Source of the DNA: Chryseobacterium sp. SORGH_AS_0447
GTDB lineage: Bacteria > Bacteroidota > Bacteroidia > Flavobacteriales > Weeksellaceae
Assembly (NCBI RefSeq): GCF_030818695.1
Contig: NZ_JAUTAR010000001.1
Location: 2,164,501 to 2,228,500 of the forward strand
Length of the DNA stretch: 64,000 bases
Direction of reading: 5' to 3'
In this document: in pieces, positions 8,845-17,201 of the stretch
Numbering within the stretch: position 1 is the stretch's first letter
Layout of the letters: every line of letters begins with the position of its first letter
Notes under the pieces: model-generated
Told to the model about the DNA's origin: nothing
What the model saw: the letters and a program-made list of their open reading frames with translations, nothing else
The model's database searches: none
Made by a program: the position numbers and the translations under genes

Positions 8845-9819
8845 ATGAAAGTATTCATCACCAAAAGAATCCCTGAAGAAGGAATCCATATGCTTGAAGA
8901 TGCGGGACTGGAAATTTTTATTCCCGAACATGAAAATTTATCCCATGAAGAGTGGCTGAATTACTGCAAAAGCAACGATTTGATTTTAAGTGTAGGAAGC
9001 GAATTCAGGTACGATAAAGATTTTTTCAATGAATGCCCTGATGTAAAGGCCATTGCTCTATACTCGGTAGGATTTGATCATGTAGACGTTAAAGAAGCGG
9101 TCGCCAGAAAAATTCCGGTAGGAAATACCCCGGATGTATTGAGTAAAGCGACATCTGATGTCGCCTTTTTGCTGATGCAGTCGGTGGCAAGAAGAGCCAG
9201 CTATAACTTTGAAAAGGTAAAATCGGGAAACTGGGGCGACTTTGATCCGCTTCATGCTTTGGGACAGGAACTCTACGGAAAGACATTGGGTATTTTCGGA
9301 TTGGGAAGGATCGGAATCGAAATGGCGAAAAAATCGAAGGCCGCTTTTGGAATGGAAATTATCTATCACAACCGAAGTCATAATGAAGAAGCTGAAAAGG
9401 AACTGGGTGCAAAATATGTTTCTTTCGACGAACTGGTATCACAATCCGACGTGCTGAGTGTTCACGCAAACTTCAAACCTGAGCAAAAAGAACTTTTTAA
9501 TGCCTCTGTTTTCGAAAAAATGAAAGAAAATGCTATCTTTATCAATACCGCGAGAGGAGGATTTCATCACCAGAAAGACCTGTATGATGCACTGGCTGAA
9601 CACAAAATCTGGGGTGCCGGTCTGGATGTAACAAACCCTGAGCCCATATTTAAAGATGATCCTATTCTGGAGCTTTCCAATGTCTGCGTTTTACCACACA
9701 TCGGCTCGGCCACCATTGAAGCGCGTACCGGAATGGCAAAAGTAGCAGCGGAAAACCTTATTGCCTTTTCAAAAGGACAACCGATGCCGGCCTGTATAAA
9801 TCCGGAAATTTATTCCTGA
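8845..9819 (+). CDS. D-2-hydroxyacid dehydrogenase (glyoxylate/hydroxypyruvate reductase type)
   Basis: A 324-aa NAD(P)H-dependent enzyme that would interconvert 2-oxoacids and D-2-hydroxyacids. The nucleotide-binding motif GLGRIG is at 152-157. The catalytic trio is R237 in NTARGG, E266 in DVTNPEP and H285 in LPHIGSAT. NRS at 176-178, at the end of the second Rossmann beta strand, may favour NADP over NAD. This is the usual length for the GhrB/GyaR group. The gene is monocistronic, so the physiological substrate is not indicated by context; glyoxylate or hydroxypyruvate is the family expectation. Confidence 0.9.
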   Translation: MKVFITKRIPEEGIHMLEDAGLEIFIPEHENLSHEEWLNYCKSNDLILSVGSEFRYDKDFFNECPDVKAIALYSVGFDHVDVKEAVARKIPVGNTPDVLSKATSDVAFLLMQSVARRASYNFEKVKSGNWGDFDPLHALGQELYGKTLGIFGLGRIGIEMAKKSKAAFGMEIIYHNRSHNEEAEKELGAKYVSFDELVSQSDVLSVHANFKPEQKELFNASVFEKMKENAIFINTARGGFHHQKDLYDALAEHKIWGAGLDVTNPEPIFKDDPILELSNVCVLPHIGSATIEARTGMAKVAAENLIAFSKGQPMPACINPEIYS

Positions 9820-9839
9820 CCTTCCCGGAATCTTGGAAT

Positions 9840-9847
9840 TATTTTTG
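9840..9847 (+). promoter_or_regulatory. Likely -7 element
   Basis: TATTTTTG fits TAnnTTTG and lies 31 nt before the preferred start at 9879. It supports that start over the in-frame Met at 9849, which would fall at the expected transcription start. Confidence 0.45.
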
Positions 9848-9878
9848 TTTGTATTTACAAACACTAAAAAACAGCAGT

Positions 9879-10178
9879 ATGATATCTGAAAATAGCGAAC
9901 AAGAACAGGAAAGAAGACTGGAGCAGAGAGATTATCAGCCCAGTGAAGATATTTTCAATCAGGAAGACCATATTCCTTTAGACGGTGACGGGAAACCCGT
10001 CTATAACGAAAAAGAGGAGACCGATGAAGATAAAATAGACAAGGGACTCGACATTCCGGGCGTGGAAGATGACGACGAAATGGAAGAAATCGGGACCGAA
10101 GACGAAGAAAATAATTATTGGAGCATGAGTGATAACGACGACGATCATGAAGAACGGAATGACGATGTCTTAACTTAA
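9879..10178 (+). CDS. Small, very acidic hypothetical protein
   Basis: A 99-aa protein with a high content of D and E, including DDDEMEEIGTEDEENN near its C-terminus, and no signal peptide or membrane segment. It is probably largely disordered. No family is recognised. The start at 9879 (MISENSEQEQERR) is preferred because the ten preceding codons overlap the promoter region. A strong terminator follows 25 nt after the stop. Confidence 0.65.
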   Translation: MISENSEQEQERRLEQRDYQPSEDIFNQEDHIPLDGDGKPVYNEKEETDEDKIDKGLDIPGVEDDDEMEEIGTEDEENNYWSMSDNDDDHEERNDDVLT

Positions 10179-10202
10179 AATGTCTCTTTTAACGACAATA
10201 TT

Positions 10203-10231
10203 AACCTTACTTTACGAAGTAAGGTTTTTTT
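10203..10231 (+). terminator. Rho-independent terminator
   Basis: AACCTTACTT and AAGTAAGGTT form a perfect 10-bp stem (10203-10212 and 10217-10226) around a TACG tetraloop. A T run follows. Confidence 0.88.
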
Positions 10232-10309
10232 ATGCAATCCATAAAACTTAAATTGTTGTGGCACAATTTTATATGTAATTTAAATATTAATTTAACATAA
10301 ATAAGTATT

Positions 10310-10317
10310 TATGTTTG
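10310..10317 (+). promoter_or_regulatory. Likely -7 element of the T9SS repeat protein gene
   Basis: TATGTTTG matches TAnnTTTG and lies 60 nt upstream of the ATG at 10378. The -33 region is not convincing. Confidence 0.4.
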
Positions 10318-10377
10318 AAAGATGTGTCATAAAAAGTATTAAATTTATCCTTAAAAGGGAAAAACAATTGTACAATT

Positions 10378-13300
10378 ATGGAGAAAATCTTACGTTTTTT
10401 ATTCGTCCTTATCGGTGTGTATAGCTTTTCGCAGGTACCCTCAGGAGTAAAGGTGAAAGACAATGCAGGCAACGAAAGTTTTAATGTAACCTGCACCAAC
10501 ACACTGGATGCCAACGGCTGCATCACACTTCATGCAGAGTATCCTGTGATCAAGCAGACTACGGGATATGAAGTTTCTTCAGAAGCATACAGCCCGCCAA
10601 TTCCAATGAATCAGGGAACTTCACTGAATGCAAATTATGACGACCTGTTTGCGGTAAAGCTTGACATGCCATTCAAATTCTGTTTCTACAACCAATACTT
10701 TCAGTCGCTCGTGGTAGGTTCCAACGGAATGGTAACCTTCGATCTCAGCCAGCTTGGAAACATCAATTATCCGAATGTTCAATGGCAGAATCCAAATGCC
10801 AACTTACCGAAAAATTCGATCTTCGGCGTGTATCATGATATGGTATTCTCTGCGAATGATCCTTCGGAAATTTATTATACAACGATCGGTATTGCACCAT
10901 TCAGAAAATTTGTCATCAATTTTTACGAGGGCAGAGTAGCGGGATGTACCGAACGTTCTTCATCACAGATCGTTCTGCACGAAACCACAAACGTAATTGA
11001 AGTTTTTGTAGATAAAAAGCTGACGCCATGCCCGACAAGGAAATTCCCGAATGCTTTGATCGGGGTCCTCAACAGCGATGGAAGCCAAGGGGTTTCTCCA
11101 GCCAACCGGAACACAGGTACCTGGCAGGCCTTACAGGAAGCATGGAAGTTCAATCCGCTTGGAAATGTGATCCAGCCGCAGGTAACATGGACAAATTCAG
11201 CCGGACAGACGGTAGGAACAGGTATCGAGACGATAATATGCCCTACACAGAGTGATGTTTTTACAGCAAATGTTACTTTTAACAGCTGCGGAACCAACAA
11301 TCTTACCTTAACAGATGATTTTCCACTGACATTTGATTCTACCTATCCGGCAGCAAAGAATTATACACAGAATTTCTGTGGAAATGCGCCCGTAAACCTT
11401 ACGCTGAACAGTTTTCAGGCCAATGTAACCACTCAGAATCCTGCCAATTTTAATTTCAGCTTTCATACGAGTTTGCAGAACGCACAGAATAATGTGAACC
11501 CTTTACCGAATAATTATACGTTAAGTGCCAATACCGTATTGTACGTAAGAATCCAGAACCCAAGTGTACCATCCTGTTACAGGGTTGCTGTTCTGACACT
11601 GAACTTCCTGACCCGGAACCTGCTGAAAAATACCGTTGAGGTTTGCGATACCAATAACGATGGGGTAGAAGCCAATTATAATTTAAATTTGCTTAACACC
11701 GAACTTTTTGCTCCGGGAACCACAGGGATTACCTATTTCGCCTCACAGTCGAATGCGCAGAATAATACCAGTCCTATCACAACGGCAAATATTACCGCAA
11801 ATACCCAGGTTTGGGTAAGGCTCGTGGACGGAAGCTGTACTTATATTTTAGGCCCGGTAAATTTCCAATTCAGACCAGGGGTAAACATGAACTCACCGCT
11901 TAACTTTGCCTATTCCATTTGTGATATCAATGCCGATAACCAGGAGCCTTTTGATTTCCCGGTGACAATCGGTCCGCTGATTACCACCACGCAGGGAGCA
12001 ACTTTTGCCGCTTATGGCACTTATGATGAAGCCTTCAGTGGATCAGGTGCTGTTTTAAATACCATTAAAGAAGGTACATATACCGTTTATATACGGGTAC
12101 AGATTCCGAACGGCTGTTTTGCTGTGGCTACGGTAAATATGAATATCACATTTACAAAAATACAGGCCAATGAAAAAACGGAATATATCTGTTTTAACGG
12201 AACCGATGACATCAGCGTTAATTTAAGCACCCTTTCCAACGGGATGTTGTTATCGCCGACCAGTGTAGCGGTAACTGAATTTTATTATACTTTTGTAAGT
12301 GCGACTTTGGGAAACAGTCCGATCAGTCCGAATCAGACCATTACCACAGACGGGAATTTCGTAACGCAGACGTATTATGTGCGTTTCGAGAATTCAGATG
12401 ACTGCTATACGATAAGGCCGATCAATGTCAATCTGGTTCATCCTGTTATCGTGCAGTCAAGTTTTACCGTTTGTGATATCAATAACGATAATTCAGAAAA
12501 TATTCAGCTGTCCCAGTTTTCTTCAGCGATCATCGGCAATCAGAATGCGACCACGACATTTTATCTTACTGCTGCCGATGCGGCTAACGGTACGAATCCT
12601 GTGAATGCTTATACGCTGAACGGAACCAAGCAATTTTTCGTTAAAATCAATTCTTATAACTGTCAACAGGTGTATCCTTTTACGGTAAGTTTAACATCGA
12701 CTCCGGTTGTCAACTCTCCGGTAAATATTAATTTGAACAACATCTGTGATAATAATAATGATGGCGTTGAGATCTATAATCTTACCAGCGCGCAGAGCCA
12801 GATTACTTCAAGCCAAAATGTAAGCTTTACCTATTACTTAAATTATAATGCTACCACCCAAACTTTTTCGAATGAAATTACAAACCCGACTCAGTTTGCG
12901 GTTTCCGGAGGCAGTGCAACGGTTTTCGTAAAGGTAAAATTTAATAATAATGAATGCTTTTCGGTATCCACACTGAACATCACGATGACTTTTCTACCGG
13001 TTGTTGTGCTGAACAATGCCACTTTAAACCGATGCGACGCAGATTTCAACCTGAGTGAAACCTTCCAGCTGAATGACGCTATTCCGCAATTATTTATTGC
13101 ATCGCAAAATACGTATACGCTTTCTAATATGACGATTACGTATTACAATACAGCAGCAGATGCCAACGCCGGAAATCCTTCCAACCAGATTGGGAATACC
13201 GTGACAACCAATGTGTCTACGGTGCAGGTTTGGGCGAGATTCCAGTCGAAAACGACGGGCTGTTATTCGGTAGCACCGATTCAGCTGAATACCTATTTCC

Positions 13301-14577
13301 CGCCGAAAGCGATTAATTCTACGGTTACGGTATGTGATGAGAACCTGGACGGAAGTTATGAAGTCAATCTGCTGAACTTTACCAATCAGATGGTGGATCT
13401 TCCAAATCCGGCAAACGTATTTACTTTCTACCTGACGCAGCAGGATGCACAGAACAATACAAACCCGATTGCGAATCCATCCAATTTTACGGCAAACTCT
13501 TTCCCGTCACAGATTTGGGTAAGAGTTCAGAATCTTCCGGGATGCCAGGATATTGCTACCGTTAGCTTTGTGCTTGGAAGTAAACTCACTTTACAGAATA
13601 GCGGGCCGTTTCAGCTTGCAGCATGCGATACCGGAAACAACGGCTCGGAAAATGTAGATCTTACCCAATTCCAGAGTCAGATTTATACCGGAGCTAATGT
13701 TACCTTTACATACTATCCGTCTCTGGCAGACCTTAATGCAGGAACCAATGCAATTGCCACGCCTTCCAATTTTACCTTTACTCAAAGCTCAGGTTCAGGT
13801 TCGGTATATGTAAAAGTAAGTGTTCCGGGTTCATGTTCAAATGTAGCGGAAATAAAACTGTCATTAAAAAATACGCCTATATTTGATATTCCGACCTTGT
13901 ATTTCTGTCCGGAAGGTGCTCTGGATTACACGGTTAAAATTGAAGGATATACGATTGTAAGCTACACTTGGACAGGTCCTTCGGGACAGGTGGTTTCTAC
14001 GACCGATACCATCACCGGAATCAAAGTTACAGGAACCTATACGCTTACGGTTACAGCAAGCAACGGATGTTCTTACACGGATACCTTTGAAGTGAAGCAC
14101 TATGAAGTTCCGCTAATCGAAAATCTGGAATTTAACGGCAATAATGTAACGGTTTATGCTACCGGAACAAAACCGATTCAATATTCTATCGACGGAATCA
14201 ACTGGCAGGCATCCAACATGTTCTACAATCTGCCAACGGGTATTACGACATTCTATGTCAGATATGTGGGCAGCGATTGTATCGTAAAACAACAGGGCGT
14301 TGTTCTGGATATAAAAAATGCCATTACGCCGAATGGAGACGGAATGAATGACCAATGGATCGTTAAAAACCTACAGGTCTTCGGAAACAGAATGTCAACC
14401 GTGAAAATATTCGACCGCTACCAGGCCCTGATTTTTGAGCAAAGCTCCAATACCCAATTCTTCTGGGATGGAACCATAAAAGGCAGAGCGATCCCAACTT
14501 CCAGTTACTGGTACGTAATCACTCTTCCGGACGGGAGAACCTTTACTGGCTGGATTCTAGTTAAAAACAATAATTAA
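10378..14577 (+). CDS. Large secreted repeat protein with type-B T9SS C-terminal domain
   Basis: A 1399-aa exported protein. A signal peptide (about residues 1-19, ending SFSQ) is followed by a cysteine-containing N-terminal domain of about 290 residues. Eight repeats of about 90-100 aa then occupy roughly 11640-13890. Each begins with a Cys-Asp-type loop (for example VCDTNNDGVEANYNL, TVCDENLDGSYEVNL) and ends in a VWVRV...C...ATV strand pair, with the DAQNNTNPI motif in between. The last 85 residues, starting NAITPNGDGMNDQW, are the gliding-motility-associated type-B sorting domain. It is therefore expected to cross the outer membrane by the type IX system and act as a surface adhesin. Calcium binding by the DxNxDG loops is an inference. 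Confidence 0.9.
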   Translation: MEKILRFLFVLIGVYSFSQVPSGVKVKDNAGNESFNVTCTNTLDANGCITLHAEYPVIKQTTGYEVSSEAYSPPIPMNQGTSLNANYDDLFAVKLDMPFKFCFYNQYFQSLVVGSNGMVTFDLSQLGNINYPNVQWQNPNANLPKNSIFGVYHDMVFSANDPSEIYYTTIGIAPFRKFVINFYEGRVAGCTERSSSQIVLHETTNVIEVFVDKKLTPCPTRKFPNALIGVLNSDGSQGVSPANRNTGTWQALQEAWKFNPLGNVIQPQVTWTNSAGQTVGTGIETIICPTQSDVFTANVTFNSCGTNNLTLTDDFPLTFDSTYPAAKNYTQNFCGNAPVNLTLNSFQANVTTQNPANFNFSFHTSLQNAQNNVNPLPNNYTLSANTVLYVRIQNPSVPSCYRVAVLTLNFLTRNLLKNTVEVCDTNNDGVEANYNLNLLNTELFAPGTTGITYFASQSNAQNNTSPITTANITANTQVWVRLVDGSCTYILGPVNFQFRPGVNMNSPLNFAYSICDINADNQEPFDFPVTIGPLITTTQGATFAAYGTYDEAFSGSGAVLNTIKEGTYTVYIRVQIPNGCFAVATVNMNITFTKIQANEKTEYICFNGTDDISVNLSTLSNGMLLSPTSVAVTEFYYTFVSATLGNSPISPNQTITTDGNFVTQTYYVRFENSDDCYTIRPINVNLVHPVIVQSSFTVCDINNDNSENIQLSQFSSAIIGNQNATTTFYLTAADAANGTNPVNAYTLNGTKQFFVKINSYNCQQVYPFTVSLTSTPVVNSPVNINLNNICDNNNDGVEIYNLTSAQSQITSSQNVSFTYYLNYNATTQTFSNEITNPTQFAVSGGSATVFVKVKFNNNECFSVSTLNITMTFLPVVVLNNATLNRCDADFNLSETFQLNDAIPQLFIASQNTYTLSNMTITYYNTAADANAGNPSNQIGNTVTTNVSTVQVWARFQSKTTGCYSVAPIQLNTYFPPKAINSTVTVCDENLDGSYEVNLLNFTNQMVDLPNPANVFTFYLTQQDAQNNTNPIANPSNFTANSFPSQIWVRVQNLPGCQDIATVSFVLGSKLTLQNSGPFQLAACDTGNNGSENVDLTQFQSQIYTGANVTFTYYPSLADLNAGTNAIATPSNFTFTQSSGSGSVYVKVSVPGSCSNVAEIKLSLKNTPIFDIPTLYFCPEGALDYTVKIEGYTIVSYTWTGPSGQVVSTTDTITGIKVTGTYTLTVTASNGCSYTDTFEVKHYEVPLIENLEFNGNNVTVYATGTKPIQYSIDGINWQASNMFYNLPTGITTFYVRYVGSDCIVKQQGVVLDIKNAITPNGDGMNDQWIVKNLQVFGNRMSTVKIFDRYQALIFEQSSNTQFFWDGTIKGRAIPTSSYWYVITLPDGRTFTGWILVKNNN

Positions 14578-14601
14578 ATCTGACAAATAGATTAGTATAA
14601 G

Positions 14602-14634
14602 AAACCTCATTGAATTTTCAATGGGGTTTTTTGT
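14602..14634 (+). terminator. Rho-independent terminator
   Basis: AAACCTCATTGA (14602-14613) pairs with TCAATGGGGTTT (14618-14629), with one G-T pair, and is followed by T-rich sequence 25 nt after the repeat protein stop. Confidence 0.82.
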
Positions 14635-14714
14635 TTTAGTATTCGAAGCAAAGTTTACTATTTGACAATATAGAAAAGTCTTTAATCGTAATATCTTTCG
14701 TACCCTTAACCGCA

Positions 14715-14864
14715 ATTCCCCTCCATTGGAGGGGTGGATCCGGCAGAAAGCCGGAGACGGGGTGGTCAGTGCAAAAGAACAAAGGTAAAATCAAGGCACA
14801 ACTCAAAAACCACCCCGTCAAAAATTCTATGAATTTTCGCCACCCCTCCTAATCGGAGGGGAAT
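14715..14864. repeat. Head-to-head pair of a hairpin-rich intergenic repeat
   Basis: Two copies of one element face each other. The left copy (about 14715-14768) runs ATTCCCCTCC...GGAGGGGTGG, then GACGGGGTGGT. The right copy (about 14808-14864) is the reverse complement of the same modules. Each copy forms its own hairpin, and the two can pair with each other over more than 50 bp. No coding sequence is supported between 14578 and 15131; the rest of this gap up to hutU shows nothing recognisable. Confidence 0.8.
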
Positions 14865-15131
14865 GTTGTCGATCTGAAATTTGTATTTTTAAATGCCACA
14901 TCACTTTGGCTCGACTGAATTTATTTATACCGCTTAAAAAGGAATACGGAGAAAAAGAAACCATCTTATTTTTACGATCTTTTTTTATTCTAAATCGCCC
15001 TTATCTTTTCGTGCCGAAAGGGAACTTTATAATGGTGTAAATTTCATATAGGAGTTGCACGGATTTTCTATTTTGAATATCTTTAAAACCACAAAAATTC
15101 ATCAAATATAAACAACAACGATCAACAATAC

Positions 15132-17117
15132 ATGACATTTCAGGAACAGATACAGCAGGGTATTCCGGGCGAGCTGCCGCAGCCGAAGCCTTATGAAACG
15201 CAGATCAACCATGCACCGAAGCGGAAAGAGATTTTAGGGGAAGAAGAGAAAAAATTAGCGCTGAAAAATGCATTGCGTTATTTCGAGTCTCAGTTTCATG
15301 CGGAATTGCTGCCGGAATTCAGGGAAGAGCTGGAGCAATACGGAAGGATTTACATGTACCGTTTCCGTCCCGATTATGAGATGAAGGCAAGGCCGATCTC
15401 AGAATATCCGGGAAAATCCGAACAGGCCAAAGCCATCATGCTGATGATCCAGAACAACCTGGATTATGCCGTGGCGCAGCATCCTCATGAGCTGATTACC
15501 TACGGTGGAAACGGAGCCGTATTTTCCAACTGGGCGCAGTATCTTTTAACGATGAAATATCTTTCGGAAATGACCGATGAGCAGACGCTCGTGATGTATT
15601 CCGGTCATCCGATGGGATTGTTCCCGTCGCATAAAGATGCACCCAGGGTAGTGGTTACCAACGGAATGATGATCCCGAATTACTCCAAACCGGACGACTG
15701 GGAGAAATTCAATGCCCTAGGCGTAACGCAGTATGGACAGATGACGGCGGGAAGTTATATGTACATCGGGCCGCAGGGAATCGTACACGGAACCACCATC
15801 ACCGTGCTGAATGCTTTCAGGAAAATCAATAAAGAACCCAAAGGCGGATTATTCGTTACTTCAGGATTGGGAGGAATGTCCGGTGCACAGCCGAAAGCCG
15901 GAAACATAGCCGGATGTGTAACGGTTTGTGCCGAGGTCAATTCAAAGATTACCAAAATCCGTCACGACCAAAAATGGGTGAACGAGATCCACGAAAACCT
16001 TGATGAGCTGGTTGCCCGGGTAAAAACAGCAAGGGAAAATAAAGAAACAGTTTCGCTGGCGTATCTCGGAAACATCGTTGAGGTATGGGAAAAATTTGAT
16101 CAGGAGGATGTAAGAATTGATATCGGTTCAGACCAGACTTCACTGCATAATCCGTGGGCGGGAGGCTATTATCCTGCCGGACAAAGCTTTAAAGAATCCA
16201 ACCGGATGATGGCGGAAGATCCGGAGCTGTTTAGGGATAAAGTTCAGGAAAGCCTGAGAAGACATGCCGAAGCAGTGAATAAACATACGGAAAAAGGAAC
16301 CTATTTCTTCGATTACGGAAATGCATTCTTGCTGGAAGCTTCCCGTGCGGGAGCCGATGTCATGGCCGATCATCCGACGTTGGGAAGAGAATTCAAATTT
16401 CCATCTTACGTTCAGGATATCATGGGGCCGATGTGCTTTGATTACGGGTTCGGACCATTCCGTTGGGTATGTGCAAGTGGCAATCCGGAAGACCTGCAGA
16501 AGACTGATGCCATCGCCTGTGCTGTATTGGAGGAAATTCAGCAGAATTCCCCTGAAGAAATCCAGCAACAGATGAAAGACAACATCCAGTGGATCAAAGG
16601 TGCGCAGGAAAATAAGCTGGTGGTTGGTTCTCAGGCAAGAATCCTCTATGCCGATGCAGAAGGAAGGATGAAAATTGCCGAAGCCTTTAATAAAGCCATC
16701 AGAAACGGCGAGATCGGACCGGTTGTTCTGGGCCGTGACCATCACGATGTTTCAGGAACAGATTCGCCGTACCGCGAAACCTCCAATATTTATGACGGTT
16801 CGCGTTTTACTGCAGATATGGCTATCCATAACGTGATCGGCGACAGTTTCCGCGGGGCTACCTGGGTGTCCATCCACAACGGCGGCGGCGTGGGCTGGGG
16901 CGAAGTGATCAACGGCGGTTTCGGAATGCTGCTTGACGGCAGCGATGATGCCGACCGAAGATTAAAATCCATGCTGTTCTGGGACGTTAACAACGGAATT
17001 TCCCGCAGAAGCTGGGCTAGAAACGAAGGTGCCGTATTCGCCATCAAAAGAGCGATGGAAGCCGAACCGAAACTGAAAGTAACGCTGCCGAATTTTGTGG
17101 ATGAAAGTCTTTTTTAA
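15132..17117 (+). CDS. hutU: Urocanate hydratase
   Basis: A 661-aa urocanase, the second enzyme of histidine breakdown, which converts urocanate to imidazolone propionate with tightly bound NAD. Family blocks are present throughout: YGGNGAVFSNWAQY, MYSGHPMGLFPS, GQMTAGSYMYIGPQGIVHGT, the glycine-rich GLGGMSGAQPKAGNIAGC, and the active-site stretch FDYGFGPFRWVCASG. The protein is longer than the roughly 555-aa proteobacterial enzymes, as expected for the Bacteroidetes form. No other hut genes are adjacent, so the pathway is probably dispersed. Cytoplasmic. Confidence 0.95.
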   Translation: MTFQEQIQQGIPGELPQPKPYETQINHAPKRKEILGEEEKKLALKNALRYFESQFHAELLPEFREELEQYGRIYMYRFRPDYEMKARPISEYPGKSEQAKAIMLMIQNNLDYAVAQHPHELITYGGNGAVFSNWAQYLLTMKYLSEMTDEQTLVMYSGHPMGLFPSHKDAPRVVVTNGMMIPNYSKPDDWEKFNALGVTQYGQMTAGSYMYIGPQGIVHGTTITVLNAFRKINKEPKGGLFVTSGLGGMSGAQPKAGNIAGCVTVCAEVNSKITKIRHDQKWVNEIHENLDELVARVKTARENKETVSLAYLGNIVEVWEKFDQEDVRIDIGSDQTSLHNPWAGGYYPAGQSFKESNRMMAEDPELFRDKVQESLRRHAEAVNKHTEKGTYFFDYGNAFLLEASRAGADVMADHPTLGREFKFPSYVQDIMGPMCFDYGFGPFRWVCASGNPEDLQKTDAIACAVLEEIQQNSPEEIQQQMKDNIQWIKGAQENKLVVGSQARILYADAEGRMKIAEAFNKAIRNGEIGPVVLGRDHHDVSGTDSPYRETSNIYDGSRFTADMAIHNVIGDSFRGATWVSIHNGGGVGWGEVINGGFGMLLDGSDDADRRLKSMLFWDVNNGISRRSWARNEGAVFAIKRAMEAEPKLKVTLPNFVDESLF

Positions 17118-17129
17118 TCTGAATCCCAC

Positions 17130-17160
17130 ACTTTGTCAAAGTTAAAATCTTTGACAAAGT
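17130..17160. repeat. TTTGTCAAAG hairpin, left copy
   Basis: ACTTTGTCAAAG and CTTTGACAAAGT (17130-17141 and 17149-17160) form a perfect 12-bp stem. Nearly the same hairpin occurs at 24277-24307, beyond the defence-like block. It may also help terminate hutU. Confidence 0.75.
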
Positions 17161-17170
17161 TTTGAAATAA

Positions 17171-17200
17171 GAAAACCTGCTGTGAGGCAGGTTTTCTTGT
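17171..17200. terminator. Terminator between hutU and the convergent OLD gene
   Basis: GAAAACCTGC and GCAGGTTTTC form a perfect 10-bp stem (17171-17180 and 17187-17196), with A- and T-rich sides that could serve both directions. Confidence 0.75.
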
Positions 17201-17201
17201 T

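Noticed and set aside
10256..10266. Palindrome TTGTGGCACAA upstream of the large T9SS gene
   Set aside because: Short arms and a single occurrence give no support for a regulatory site.
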